Shown here piece after piece: positions 1-7,573 of a stretch of 22,365 nucleotides of DNA. The first letter of the stretch is position 1, and every line of letters starts with the position of its first letter. Under the pieces are notes generated by a model. It searched no databases. It had not been told where the DNA came from and saw only the letters and a list, made by a program, of their open reading frames with translations. The stretch covers positions 1-22,365 of the forward strand of contig CAMCYT010000011.1 of the NCBI GenBank assembly GCA_945885485.1, written 5' to 3'. A program made the translations under genes and the position numbers. Source of the stretch: Prosthecobacter debontii. GTDB taxonomy: Bacteria; Verrucomicrobiota; Verrucomicrobiia; Verrucomicrobiales; Akkermansiaceae.

Positions 1-144
1 GCTTCATTGCTCAACCTACTCAACACCATCCGCCGATTGAATCTGTTAGATCAACTCCCCAAAGACTGGGCCAAAGGCAAAGCCATGAAAGGCGCGGACT
101 TCGACTACATCAAACGATTCACGGAGCGAGCTACTGAGGAGTAG
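1..144 (+). CDS. C-terminal end of an unrecognised protein (partial)
   Basis: Frame 1 is open from the first base to a TAG at 142-144 and gives 47 residues, ending in an alternating basic and acidic stretch (…KRFTERATEE). The start lies outside the window. The piece is helical and charged, with an LLNLLNTIRRLNLLDQLP segment. I do not recognise the family from this fragment. It converges on the minus-strand gene at 295-756. The 150 bases between them contain a purine-rich run and a matching pyrimidine-rich run (about 196-275) that could pair loosely, but no clean terminator stem with a T-tract. The open frame could be chance, but its composition looks like real coding sequence. Confidence 0.55.
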   Translation, partial: ASLLNLLNTIRRLNLLDQLPKDWAKGKAMKGADFDYIKRFTERATEE

Positions 145-294
145 GAAAATTTAAGTTTCATCAACGCTCCACTCGTAACGGCATCATTTTACAAGGAGAG
201 AGGAGAATGGTGAGAAGAGGAGGAATTGATCAGATCCATTCCAATCTCTTCTTCTCCTTGATCTCCTCCCTCCCTGTTAATAAATGCTGGAACT

Positions 295-756
295 TCACCA
301 ACCAATAATACGACTAGTGGCGATGCGGAGGGCGACTTCTAGGATGGCGGCTTCCGGGTGGGTCATGGGGATGGAGACTTTGCGGAGGGATTTGTCTGCG
401 ATTTCCTGGCGGGAAATGGAGAGCATGTAAGGGGCGCGCTCGGGATCTTCACGGAGAGTGAGTTCGAAGCTGCTAGTCGCTTTTTCTGATTTGTGGAAAA
501 GCTTGGCTTCGGGGGTGCGGTTTTGCAGGAGGGCGAGGACGGCGCCGATGTCGGAAAGTCCCCACTTCATGATGATTTTGTTTTCCCAATCGAATTGCTT
601 TTCGCCGCTTTGCGGAGCGGCATCGAGAAAGATCGCGCCTTTATCCGCATTGAGGCTGAAGCGGATGGCTCCGCCGCTGCCGCGAGGGTTGGGTTTATAA
701 ATGGCGTAGTCGTTCGAGTAGGTCTTATTGGCTTGTTCAGGTAATGTGTCATTCAT
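295..756 (-). CDS. Whirly-like single-stranded DNA-binding protein, putatively SOS-controlled
   Basis: This is a 153-residue protein. Its features line up in order with the plant Whirly domain as I remember it: YAIYK (17-21, plant YSVYK), AIFLDAAPQSGEKQFDW (41-57, plant FVLLQFAPAAGVRQYDW), LSDIG (67-71, plant LSVTEIG), a short LFHK (86-89, plant EFFHDP), a strand near MLSIS (111-115), KVSIPMTHPEAAILEV (126-141, plant IYIPITKAEFAVLIS) and a C-terminal IIGW (plant LIGW). Whirly proteins bind single-stranded DNA as tetramers and protect organelle genomes from error-prone recombination. The plant KGKAAL motif is absent (KPNPRG here). I chose the ATG at 754-756 because the homology begins just after it. 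The frame continues upstream to 912, but that part runs through the LexA box and the intergenic repeat. There is no clear Shine-Dalgarno sequence. Family membership rests on alignment by eye; the DNA-repair role is inference. Confidence 0.75.
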   Translation of the reverse strand: MNDTLPEQANKTYSNDYAIYKPNPRGSGGAIRFSLNADKGAIFLDAAPQSGEKQFDWENKIIMKWGLSDIGAVLALLQNRTPEAKLFHKSEKATSSFELTLREDPERAPYMLSISRQEIADKSLRKVSIPMTHPEAAILEVALRIATSRIIGW

Positions 757-760
757 AGCG

Positions 761-774
761 TGTTCACTTGAACA
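761..774 (-). promoter_or_regulatory. LexA operator (verrucomicrobial type)
   Basis: The sequence TGTTCACTTGAACA is a palindrome of the form TGTTC-N4-GAACA, which is the LexA-binding motif reported by comparative genomics for Verrucomicrobia. Its near edge is only 4 nt from the ATG of the Whirly-like gene. A CATAAT/TAATAT-like -10 element lies immediately upstream (about 774-782 on the minus strand), so LexA bound here would cover the transcription start and the ribosome-binding region. The -35 element is not clear. Confidence 0.72.
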
Positions 775-840
775 TATTATGAATGACTCTGGCAAGAATA
801 AAATTTTGCTGAAAAACGCCTGTGCTATTACAAGAAGAAC

Positions 841-968
841 AACCGCGAATGGACGCGAATGGACGCGAATAAACGCGAATGAATACTTTGGAAATACCTT
901 AGATAACTCCATACGAACACGGATTAAGAGGTCTTTTTATTAGCGTTCATTCGCGTCCATTCGCGGTT
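841..968. repeat. 10-bp-phased inverted repeat (RATNNACRCR family), copy 1
   Basis: The left arm begins AACCGCGAATGGACGCGAAT and consists of four 10-bp units (841-880) that differ by single purine changes. The right arm (948-968) is the exact reverse complement of the first 21 bases of the left arm. About 86 bases separate the arms. It lies between the gyrA stop and the Whirly-like gene. The same unit pattern recurs at 7315-7345 and 18537-18669. No protein is encoded. Confidence 0.85.
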
Positions 969-1008
969 GAAATTCTATTTAGATAAGTAGAGATCCCTAC
1001 TATGAAAG

Positions 1009-3645
1009 TTACTCGCTCTGAAGCTCGGTATCCGTCTCCGTATCGATATCGGCTTCCAGGGATTCCGAGGCTTCGATGTTGATGGAGCCTGTGGACTCGC
1101 TGTCTTCGCCATCGGGGATGACCAAGGAAATATCCTGGAGTTTCTCGCCGGCTTTGAGGGTGAGAAGTTTCACGCCTTGGGCATTGCGGCCGGTGGTGCG
1201 GACTTCGCTGACGCGAATACGGATCGACTGACCGGTGGAGGTCATGAGCATGAGTTCGTGAGATTCTTCCACGGAGAGAGCACCAACCAGAGGTCCGGTT
1301 TTATCCGTGACTTTCATGGTGATGATACCTTTTCCGCCGCGTGATTGTTTGCGATATTCTTCGAAATCCGTGCGTTTGCCGAGACCATTTTCGGAAGCGA
1401 CGAGCAAGGTGTGACCTTCCTCGACAAGCGAGAGGCCAACAACGTAGTCGCCTTCGACCGGTCGGATACCCATCACGCCTTGCGAAGAGCGGCCGAGTGG
1501 GCGCGTGTCTTGCTCGGAGAAACGGAGACTGATGCCCTCGTGCGTGACGAGGATGATATCGTCGTTTCCGGAAGTGAGTTTCACACCGATGAGCTCATTT
1601 TGCTCTTCGAGAATGATCGCAATCGTGCCGGCTTTGCGGTAGTTGCGGAAATCATTGAGCGCGGTTTTCTTGACCTTACCGGTGCGAGTTGCGAAGAACA
1701 CGAAGCCTGCTTCCTCGCGGAACGTATTGTCGTTTCCGTTTTCATCAACGGTACGTTCAAGGCGCAGCATGGCGGCGATTTTTTCATCCGGTTGCAAATC
1801 AAGTACGTTGCGGATGTTGCGACCCACTGAGGTGCGCGAACCTTCCGGGAGTTCGTAAACGCGTTCAACGTAGAGTCGGCCGGTGTTAGTGAAGAACAGG
1901 ATGTAGTCGTGCGTTTGGACTGAGAAGAGATGTTCAACGAAATCATCTGCGACGTCTTTGGCGGTCGCCTTGGTTTCCATTCCTTTGAGGCCTTTTCCGC
2001 CACGACCTTGCAAGCGGTATTCGCTTGAAGCCGTGCGCTTGATGTAACCGCGATGTGAGAGCGTGACGATCATCGCATCGTTCGCGATTAGATCTTCCAT
2101 CGCAACCTCTCCGACTTCTGCGACGATAGGGCATTTACGAGGACTTGCGTACTTCGCTTTGATCGCTTGAAGTTCGTCTTTGATGATGGTAAGCACGCGT
2201 TCTTCACGGGCGAGGATGTCGAGGAAATCTGTGATCTCCACAAGGATGCCATCGTATTCCCCTTTCACTTTATCGCGCTCAAGGCCGGTGAGTTGATAGA
2301 GACGAAGTTCAAGGATAGCGTTTACCTGACGCTCAGAGAAAACGTATTTATCTCCCTGAACTGCTGCTTGCGAACGGAGTAAAATACCGAGTCCTTCCGC
2401 GGTTTTGGTAGAGAATTTGTAAGCAGCAAGGCGCTCACGAGCTTCGTCTCGGTTTTTAGAATCGCGGATGATCTTGATGAAATCGTCAAGATGGCCGAGC
2501 GCGAGAAGATAGGCCTCTAACAGTTCCGCACGCTCTTCCGCTTTTCCGAGAAGATAACGTGTACGGCGGATGACAACCTCGCGGCGGTGCTCGATGTAGC
2601 AATCGATGGCCTCCTTTAGAGAAAGTTGTTTCGGGCGCTTCTCGTGAATCGCCAGCATGTTGACGCTAAACGAAGTCTCGAGCGCAGTGAGCTTGAAGAG
2701 TTGGTTGACGACGACCTGCGGGCGGGCATCGCGTTTCAGTTCGATCTCGATGCGGGTTTCCTCATCGGAGAGGTCGCGCATGCCGGAGATGCCGGTGAGG
2801 ATTTTCTCATTCACGAGTTCCGCGATACGAGTTTGCAGCACCGCGCGGTTCACTCCGTATGGAACCTCGCGGATGATGATCATGGATTTTCCATTTTCGT
2901 TTTCCTCGATCTCCACTTTACCGCGAAGTCGCATCGAACCACGTCCGGTGCGGAAGTAATCTTCGATGCCGCGGATACCGCGAATTTCGCAGGCAACCGG
3001 AAAGTCTGGGCCTTTGATGTGTTGCATCAGACCTGGCAGGTCGATGTTCGGATCGTTGATCATCGCGCAGATGCCATCGATGACTTCGCCAAGGTTGTGA
3101 GGCGCGAGGTTGGTTGCCATACCCACGGCGATGCCGGTTCCGCCGTTGACGAGGAAGTTCGGGAATGCAGAAGGCATCACCGAAGGCTCCTGAAGTGTGC
3201 CGTCATAGTTCGGAACGAAATCGACCGTGTCTTTATCGAGATCATCCATCATCGCCATACCAAGCGGATGAAGGCGGGCCTCGGTATAACGCATGGAAGC
3301 CGGAGCATCGCCTTCAACCGAACCGAAGTTACCCTGACCATCCACGATCAATTCGCGCATGGACCATGGCTGACCCATGTTGACGAGAGTCGAGTAGATC
3401 GAGGAATCTCCGTGCGGGTGATAGTTACCCATCGTCTCACCGACGATTTTCGCGCACTTCACGTGGGATTTGGAAGGTGTTACGCCGAGTTGGCGCATCG
3501 CGTAAAGCACACGGCGCTGAGATGGTTTGAGGCCGTCACGGACATCAGGGAGTGCCCGGGAAATGATGACGGACATTGAATACTCAAGGAACGACTGTGA
3601 AAGTTCGTCGGCGACGTTGATGGGCTTGATAGAATCGTTAGACAT
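1009..3645 (-). CDS. gyrA: DNA gyrase subunit A
   Basis: This 878-residue protein is the DNA cleavage and wrapping subunit of gyrase (A2B2), which introduces negative supercoils. It has the N-terminal winged-helix/tower domain with PDVRDGLKPSQRR (33-45). The quinolone-determining region reads HPHGDSSIYS (76-85), and the catalytic tyrosine is Y120 in SMRYTEAR. The C-terminal beta-pinwheel starts near residue 505 and has a GyrA-box-like QGRGGKG (546-552), with a second QSRGGKG at 767-773; these support GyrA rather than ParC. The C-terminus is a short acidic tail, and the length is normal. The residue equivalent to E. coli D87 is Ser85, while the S83 equivalent is Ser81. It is the last gene of the gyrB-nucleotidyltransferase-partner-gyrA run, 12 nt after the partner gene. 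The ATG has no strong Shine-Dalgarno sequence. Confidence 0.98.
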   Translation of the reverse strand: MSNDSIKPINVADELSQSFLEYSMSVIISRALPDVRDGLKPSQRRVLYAMRQLGVTPSKSHVKCAKIVGETMGNYHPHGDSSIYSTLVNMGQPWSMRELIVDGQGNFGSVEGDAPASMRYTEARLHPLGMAMMDDLDKDTVDFVPNYDGTLQEPSVMPSAFPNFLVNGGTGIAVGMATNLAPHNLGEVIDGICAMINDPNIDLPGLMQHIKGPDFPVACEIRGIRGIEDYFRTGRGSMRLRGKVEIEENENGKSMIIIREVPYGVNRAVLQTRIAELVNEKILTGISGMRDLSDEETRIEIELKRDARPQVVVNQLFKLTALETSFSVNMLAIHEKRPKQLSLKEAIDCYIEHRREVVIRRTRYLLGKAEERAELLEAYLLALGHLDDFIKIIRDSKNRDEARERLAAYKFSTKTAEGLGILLRSQAAVQGDKYVFSERQVNAILELRLYQLTGLERDKVKGEYDGILVEITDFLDILAREERVLTIIKDELQAIKAKYASPRKCPIVAEVGEVAMEDLIANDAMIVTLSHRGYIKRTASSEYRLQGRGGKGLKGMETKATAKDVADDFVEHLFSVQTHDYILFFTNTGRLYVERVYELPEGSRTSVGRNIRNVLDLQPDEKIAAMLRLERTVDENGNDNTFREEAGFVFFATRTGKVKKTALNDFRNYRKAGTIAIILEEQNELIGVKLTSGNDDIILVTHEGISLRFSEQDTRPLGRSSQGVMGIRPVEGDYVVGLSLVEEGHTLLVASENGLGKRTDFEEYRKQSRGGKGIITMKVTDKTGPLVGALSVEESHELMLMTSTGQSIRIRVSEVRTTGRNAQGVKLLTLKAGEKLQDISLVIPDGEDSESTGSINIEASESLEADIDTETDTELQSE

Positions 3646-3657
3646 GGTGGAAATAAA

Positions 3658-4047
3658 TTAGGCGCGGTGTAGAGCGTTGGCGGAAACAAAAAGGTTACGG
3701 ATGCGGAAAGCAGCGGGAGATTCTTGGAGGAGAACCATTCTGAGGTTGTGGGATTTTGCGGCGAACCATGGGTTTTTCATTCTTCTTGAAGGTTGGTTCA
3801 CCCAATTAGGAAAAGGAAGATCATGTAATTGGCAAAGATGAGCGGCGGCGGCGGCGGCGAATGAATCTGCTAAGCCATCGTCATCAAGTGTAGACCTGAG
3901 AACCTGAGGTTCTTCGCTCAACATTTTCAATTCAGGCGTCTTTTTGAAGCGGTCCAGGAAGTTAGCCAACGCATAATCAAAATCATCTTGCGTCTTCACA
4001 TGACGAAGACTTTCATCGAGAGTTTTATAAATTCTGTTAGTGCTCAT
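3658..4047 (-). CDS. Conserved helical protein, partner of the nucleotidyltransferase (candidate antitoxin)
   Basis: A 129-residue protein whose ATG overlaps the stop of the upstream nucleotidyltransferase (ATGA at 4044-4047), so the two are probably translationally coupled. The N-terminal half is predicted helical and acidic, with a run of alanines (FAAAAAAHLC, about 63-72). The C-terminal part contains FPNWVNQPSRRMKNPWF followed by LLQESPAAFRIRNLFVSANAL. I remember this W…PWF…ESPxAFRxRNLFVSANAL pattern from small proteins encoded next to stand-alone nucleotidyltransferases, but I cannot name a family with certainty. An antitoxin or regulatory partner role is inferred only from size, overlap and pairing. 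It ends 12 nt before the gyrA start, so it is probably co-transcribed with gyrA. Confidence 0.8.
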   Translation of the reverse strand: MSTNRIYKTLDESLRHVKTQDDFDYALANFLDRFKKTPELKMLSEEPQVLRSTLDDDGLADSFAAAAAAHLCQLHDLPFPNWVNQPSRRMKNPWFAAKSHNLRMVLLQESPAAFRIRNLFVSANALHRA

Positions 4048-4595
4048 GGCCTGATTTCTTCTACAATTTCTTCGATGAAAAAACGGACTTTGGGCGCTAG
4101 AAGGCGCTCGCTGTAATATTTTGAAACCAAATCACAAACAGCAGATGCATTGTACAGTTTTAATATATGAAGTAAGGTGATCACGTCCGCACGATCTCCT
4201 TTAATCCCTTGGGACGCTACCCGACTTGCGAGGCACTTCATAGCAAGCAGGTATTCGGTAGTGGGACGCAACACACGGAGATTATCAAAAACGGGCATGC
4301 CCTCATGCGTGACTTCGGCTTTGTCGGAAATGAATCCTTTTACTCCATTGTTCATCCAGTCTTCGTCCAACTCAAATTCCTTGGCGACCTGTCTTGCACA
4401 ATCAAGAACCTTGTCTTTAGGGACAAATACTGCATCGACATCACGAGTTGATTCTCTGGCATCAAAAGCAAGAACCATGGCTGCACCTCCGAAGATACAA
4501 ATTTCCCCAATGATTCCCTGTTCGCACAGGAGTGCATCGAGCCTGCGCAGAGCTGCCAGGATCGTATCTTTTGTGAGTATGTCTTCGTTATCCAT
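4044..4595 (-). CDS. Stand-alone nucleotidyltransferase (DUF6036/AbiEii-like)
   Basis: A 183-residue protein. The motif CIFGGAAMVLAF (33-44), followed by STRDVDAVF (49-57), is the helix-turn glycine pair plus the metal-binding Asp-x-Asp (D52, D54) of the DNA polymerase beta superfamily of nucleotidyltransferases. A conserved lysine in EYLLAMKCLASR (104-115) and DRADVITLL (124-132) fit the DUF6036/AbiEii-like group, several of which act as toxins. I chose the ATG at 4593-4595. An in-frame ATG at 4635-4637 would add 14 residues, but it would put a CCCCGA…TCGGGG hairpin inside the gene. It lies between gyrB and its ATGA-overlapping partner. The substrate is unknown, and a toxin role is inference. 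Confidence 0.82.
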   Translation of the reverse strand: MDNEDILTKDTILAALRRLDALLCEQGIIGEICIFGGAAMVLAFDARESTRDVDAVFVPKDKVLDCARQVAKEFELDEDWMNNGVKGFISDKAEVTHEGMPVFDNLRVLRPTTEYLLAMKCLASRVASQGIKGDRADVITLLHILKLYNASAVCDLVSKYYSERLLAPKVRFFIEEIVEEIRP

Positions 4596-4614
4596 GTTAA
4601 TAGGTTTGGCATGA

Positions 4615-4630
4615 CCCCGACAAATCGGGG
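4615..4630. repeat. Short palindromic repeat CCCCGA-N4-TCGGGG, copy 1
   Basis: CCCCGACAAATCGGGG forms a perfect 6-bp GC-rich stem with a 4-nt loop. It sits between the gyrB stop (4640) and the nucleotidyltransferase start. No T-tract follows on either strand, so it is not a typical intrinsic terminator; it may be an intercistronic RNA hairpin. Related palindromes lie at 17883-17900 and 19238-19255. Confidence 0.75.
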
Positions 4631-4639
4631 CCGCCATGT

Positions 4640-7186
4640 TTAGACATCCAAGTTACGAACGTTGAGGGCGTTGTCTTCGATGAAGCGTTTACGGGGTTCA
4701 ACCACATCGCCCATCAGGACATCGAACATAGTATCCGCCTCTAACTTATTATCATCGTCATAGCGAACGCGAAGGAACTGGCGGGTTTCCGGGTCCATCG
4801 TAGTGGCGAAAAGCTGCTTGGCGTTCATTTCACCGAGTCCTTTAAATCGCTTGATCTGGACACCTTTGGCAGAAATCTCGAGGACTTTCCCGAGGATTTC
4901 AGAAACCACAAAAATCGGGGTGATCGTTTTCTTTTCTCCGTCCCCTTCACTAATTTCGAAGATCGGAGTGTCCATCGAGTAAAAGGTCTTGGTATCGATT
5001 CCTAATTCGCTGAGGCGAGAGAAGATTTTCGTGATCGCATGGGATTCGTGAAGTTCGTGGAGAACGGCGCGGCGCGAAGGACCCGTGACAGCAGCAAGCT
5101 CCTCTTCGTTGAGTTGCTCATCGAAGAGGCCGAGGTCACGGTTTTCTGCTGCGTATTTGGAAAGTGAGGATTCGTCGGCAAAATAGAGAACCGATTCTTG
5201 GTTACCCTCACGAATGCGAACCATGTATTCCGGCAGATGGCTGTCAGCACGACGGGCGGCGAGGTATGACTGGAAGTTTCCGCCATTGCCTTCGATCGCT
5301 TTTTGGAAACGGGACAGAGAAGAGAGGCTTTCTAAAATACCTTTGAGTTCCTCTGCTGTGAATGTGCGAGATTTATCAAACGTGCGGAGAACCACTTCAC
5401 CGGCACCGAGGTCGATGAGGATCTTATTCAGCTCGTCATTATCTTGAACATATTCAGAGCGTTTTTTCCGAGTCACCAAATACAGCGGCGGTTGAGCGAT
5501 GTAGAGGTAGCCTTTTCTCACCAGCTCCGGCATGTGGCGGCAGAAGAAAGTCAGCAACAAGGTGCGGATGTGAGAGCCGTCGACGTCGGCATCGGTCATG
5601 ATGACGATTTTGTGGTAGCGGACTTTTTCGATGTTGAATGAGCCATCTTGATCTCCATCGCCAATGCCCGCTCCGATGGCGGTGATCATCGATTGGATCT
5701 CCTTGTTTTGAAGTGCGCGGTGGAGGCGAGCCTTCTCTACGTTGATAACCTTTCCGCGAAGTGGAAGGATCGCTTGAGTACGCCGATCACGGCCTTGTTT
5801 GGCTGAACCACCGGCGGAGTCTCCTTCGACAATATAGAGTTCGGATTTTGCAGGGTCTCGCTCTGAGCAGTCAGCGAGTTTTCCGGGAAGTCCACCACCC
5901 GAGAGCGCGGATTTACGAACCGTTTCGCGAGCTTTGCGTGCGGCTTCTCGAGCGCGGGCGGCGTTGACGGATTTCTCAATGATTTTGCGGGCGAGCGCTG
6001 GGTTTTCTTCGAAGTAGGTATTTAGACCTTCGTAAACGATGGAGGAAACCACGCCTTCGATTTCGGAGTTCACCAGTTTGCCTTTGGTCTGCGACGAGAA
6101 GCGCGGGCTAGGCATCTTCACAGAGATAACACAAACGAGTCCTTCGCGAACATCATCACCGGAAAGAGCCGGATCTTTGTCTTTCAGAATCTTGTTAGTC
6201 TTCGCATAGGCATTGATCGCGCGTGTCAACGCTGTGCGAAAACCTGTTAGGTGAGTTCCGCCGTCGGCATTGGGAATGCTGTTCGCGAAGCAGAGAATCT
6301 GATCGTTGTAGGAATCGTTGTATTGGAAAACGACATCGGTGAAGACGTCCTCTCTGGTTTGCTTGCCATCGTAGTCGTAGTCGATTTCGCGCTTGCCGCT
6401 GATGATGACTGGAGACTCATGAACAACGGTTTTGTTTTCGCAAAGCTGCGCGACGAATTCGACGATGCCGTCTTTGTAGAAAAACGAGGTCTTTTTCGCT
6501 GATTCCGGACGCTCGTCATCGAGCTCGATGGTTAGGCCCGGGTTGAGGAACGCGAGCTCACGGAGACGGGTGGCGAGGCGGTCGAATTGGAAGACGATCG
6601 TATCGACGAAAATGGTGGTGTCTGGATAAAATGTGATCGCGGTGCCGGTTTTCTTGGGATCGGCTTCACCGACGACGTGGAGTTGTTCAGTGGTTTTGCC
6701 ACGCTCGAAAGCAATGCGGTGCACTTTTCCGCCGCGAGTAATGTCTGCGCGGAACCAATCGGAAAGGGCGTTCACACATTTTGCACCAACGCCGTGGAGA
6801 CCGCCGGAATATTTGTATGCGCCTTGGCCGAATTTTCCGCCGGCATGAAGATTGGTCAGAACCAGCTCGACTGCTGGGATGCCGAACTTCGGGTGCATGT
6901 CCACAGGGATACCACGACCGTTGTCAGAAACGGAAATCGATCCATCGACATGGATCGCCACTTTGATTTTGGAGCAATAACCGGCAAGGTGTTCATCGAT
7001 GGAGTTATCCAGAACTTCGAACACGCAGTGATGTAAACCGCGCTCATCGGGATCTCCGATATACATGCCTGGACGCTTGCGAACCGCCTCCAGACCTTCG
7101 AGTTTATCAATCTGTCCGGCATTGTATTCTTGCTCGGTTCCAACCTGCGTTTGGGCTTTTTCTAACTCGTTTTGTATCTCTGACAT
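4640..7186 (-). CDS. gyrB: DNA gyrase subunit B
   Basis: An 848-residue ATPase subunit of gyrase. The GHKL ATPase domain is visible as EVLDNSIDEHLAG (57-69), DNGRGIPVD and YKYSGGLHGVGAKCVNALS (125-143). The transducer region follows. The TOPRIM metal site has E454 in IVEGDSAGGSAKQGRDR and D532/D534 in IMTDADVDGSHIR. The C-terminal signature FKGLGEMNAKQL is followed by LMGDVVEPRKRFIEDNA. About 200 residues separate TOPRIM from the C-terminal signature, the long-insert form also found in proteobacterial GyrB, which explains the length. I chose the ATG at 7184-7186; the frame can be extended to a GTG at 7213, adding 9 residues without homology. It is the first gene of the run that ends with gyrA. 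Confidence 0.98.
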   Translation of the reverse strand: MSEIQNELEKAQTQVGTEQEYNAGQIDKLEGLEAVRKRPGMYIGDPDERGLHHCVFEVLDNSIDEHLAGYCSKIKVAIHVDGSISVSDNGRGIPVDMHPKFGIPAVELVLTNLHAGGKFGQGAYKYSGGLHGVGAKCVNALSDWFRADITRGGKVHRIAFERGKTTEQLHVVGEADPKKTGTAITFYPDTTIFVDTIVFQFDRLATRLRELAFLNPGLTIELDDERPESAKKTSFFYKDGIVEFVAQLCENKTVVHESPVIISGKREIDYDYDGKQTREDVFTDVVFQYNDSYNDQILCFANSIPNADGGTHLTGFRTALTRAINAYAKTNKILKDKDPALSGDDVREGLVCVISVKMPSPRFSSQTKGKLVNSEIEGVVSSIVYEGLNTYFEENPALARKIIEKSVNAARAREAARKARETVRKSALSGGGLPGKLADCSERDPAKSELYIVEGDSAGGSAKQGRDRRTQAILPLRGKVINVEKARLHRALQNKEIQSMITAIGAGIGDGDQDGSFNIEKVRYHKIVIMTDADVDGSHIRTLLLTFFCRHMPELVRKGYLYIAQPPLYLVTRKKRSEYVQDNDELNKILIDLGAGEVVLRTFDKSRTFTAEELKGILESLSSLSRFQKAIEGNGGNFQSYLAARRADSHLPEYMVRIREGNQESVLYFADESSLSKYAAENRDLGLFDEQLNEEELAAVTGPSRRAVLHELHESHAITKIFSRLSELGIDTKTFYSMDTPIFEISEGDGEKKTITPIFVVSEILGKVLEISAKGVQIKRFKGLGEMNAKQLFATTMDPETRQFLRVRYDDDNKLEADTMFDVLMGDVVEPRKRFIEDNALNVRNLDV

Positions 7187-7314
7187 AGGGCATGCGTAGG
7201 GTCTGAAATCCACGCTTGGGAAACAAGGACTTATTACTTAAATTTGGCTTTTTTTAGCATCTCATAAGGCATTGAAAGCCAATGGGTTACAATACATCTT
7301 AAAAACAGAATTGG

Positions 7315-7345
7315 AACCACGGATCAACGCAGATATACACAGATA
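7315..7345. repeat. 10-bp-phased repeat (RATNNACRCR family), copy 2, single arm
   Basis: The sequence begins AACCACGGATCAACGCAGAT and continues for a third unit. It follows the same AACCRCGRAT-NNACRCRRAT pattern as the copies at 841-968 and 18537-18669. No opposing arm was found nearby, so this appears to be a solitary half-copy. Confidence 0.7.
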
Positions 7346-7373
7346 CGAATGTGCTCAGAATATCTAAAAATCG

Positions 7374-7408
7374 TAGCGAAATTCTTTTCCTAGTAGAGAA
7401 TTTCGCTA
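7374..7408. repeat. Perfect 12-bp inverted repeat
   Basis: TAGCGAAATTCT (7374-7385) and its exact complement AGAATTTCGCTA (7397-7408) flank an 11-nt loop. It could be a weak terminator for minus-strand transcripts from the prepilin genes, because CGATTTTT follows on that strand, or a protein-binding site. The function is undetermined. Confidence 0.6.
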
Positions 7409-7468
7409 AAAAACAGAACTAAGTCTTGCAACTTCACGCAACTAATACGAATCCTAGTCCCGCTGCAT

Positions 7469-7543
7469 GCACGAGTAGCTCAGCGGTAGAGCAACCCGTT
7501 TACACCGGGTCGGTCGGCGGTTCGATCCCGTCCTCGTGTACCA
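7469..7543 (+). tRNA. tRNA-Val (anticodon TAC)
   Basis: The cloverleaf folds completely: acceptor GCACGAG/CTCGTGT (7 bp, with a G-U first pair), D arm GCTC/GAGC, anticodon stem ACCCG/CGGGT around loop TTTACAC, variable loop CGGTC, T stem GGCGG/CCGTC around TTCGATC, and an encoded ACCA end. The anticodon TAC (7501-7503) reads GTA valine codons. It stands alone, opposite in direction to both neighbouring minus-strand genes. Confidence 0.97.
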
Positions 7544-7573
7544 TCTTCGCCCAGTAGCGTTTAGCTGCGTTGA

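Larger units (their letters stand above)
7187..7468. other. Intergenic region between gyrB and tRNA-Val
   Basis: This AT-rich spacer must hold the gyrB promoter (minus strand) and the tRNA promoter (plus strand). For the tRNA, TTGCAA at 7426-7431 is a possible -35 and TACGAAT near 7446-7452 a possible -10, but the spacing is short. No convincing gyrB promoter stands out. It also holds a half-copy of the 10-bp repeat (7315-7345) and a 12-bp stem-loop (7374-7408). I see no gene in it. Confidence 0.6.

Noticed and set aside
207..309. Short plus-strand frame beginning ATGGTGAGAAGA after AAGGAGAGAGGAG (strong Shine-Dalgarno look)
   Set aside because: It encodes only about 33 residues, overlaps the stop end of the Whirly-like gene, and lies in a purine-rich/pyrimidine-rich inverted stretch, so it is probably a chance frame.
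757..912. 52-residue upstream extension of the Whirly-like protein
   Set aside because: It crosses the LexA box and part of the intergenic repeat, and shows no similarity to the Whirly domain start. The ATG at 754-756 is preferred.
841..968. CRISPR-like array at the 10-bp repeats
   Set aside because: Units are 10 bp with no spacers of 25-40 bp and no cas genes nearby; the pattern is a phased repeat, not CRISPR.
986..1001. Near-palindrome AGTAG…CTACT just after the gyrA stop as a terminator
   Set aside because: The stem is 5-6 bp and not followed by a T-tract on the minus strand, so support is too weak to annotate.
2626..3579. 317-residue plus-strand frame inside gyrA
   Set aside because: It is antisense to the conserved gyrA coding region and has no recognisable features, so it is a shadow of the gyrA codon pattern.
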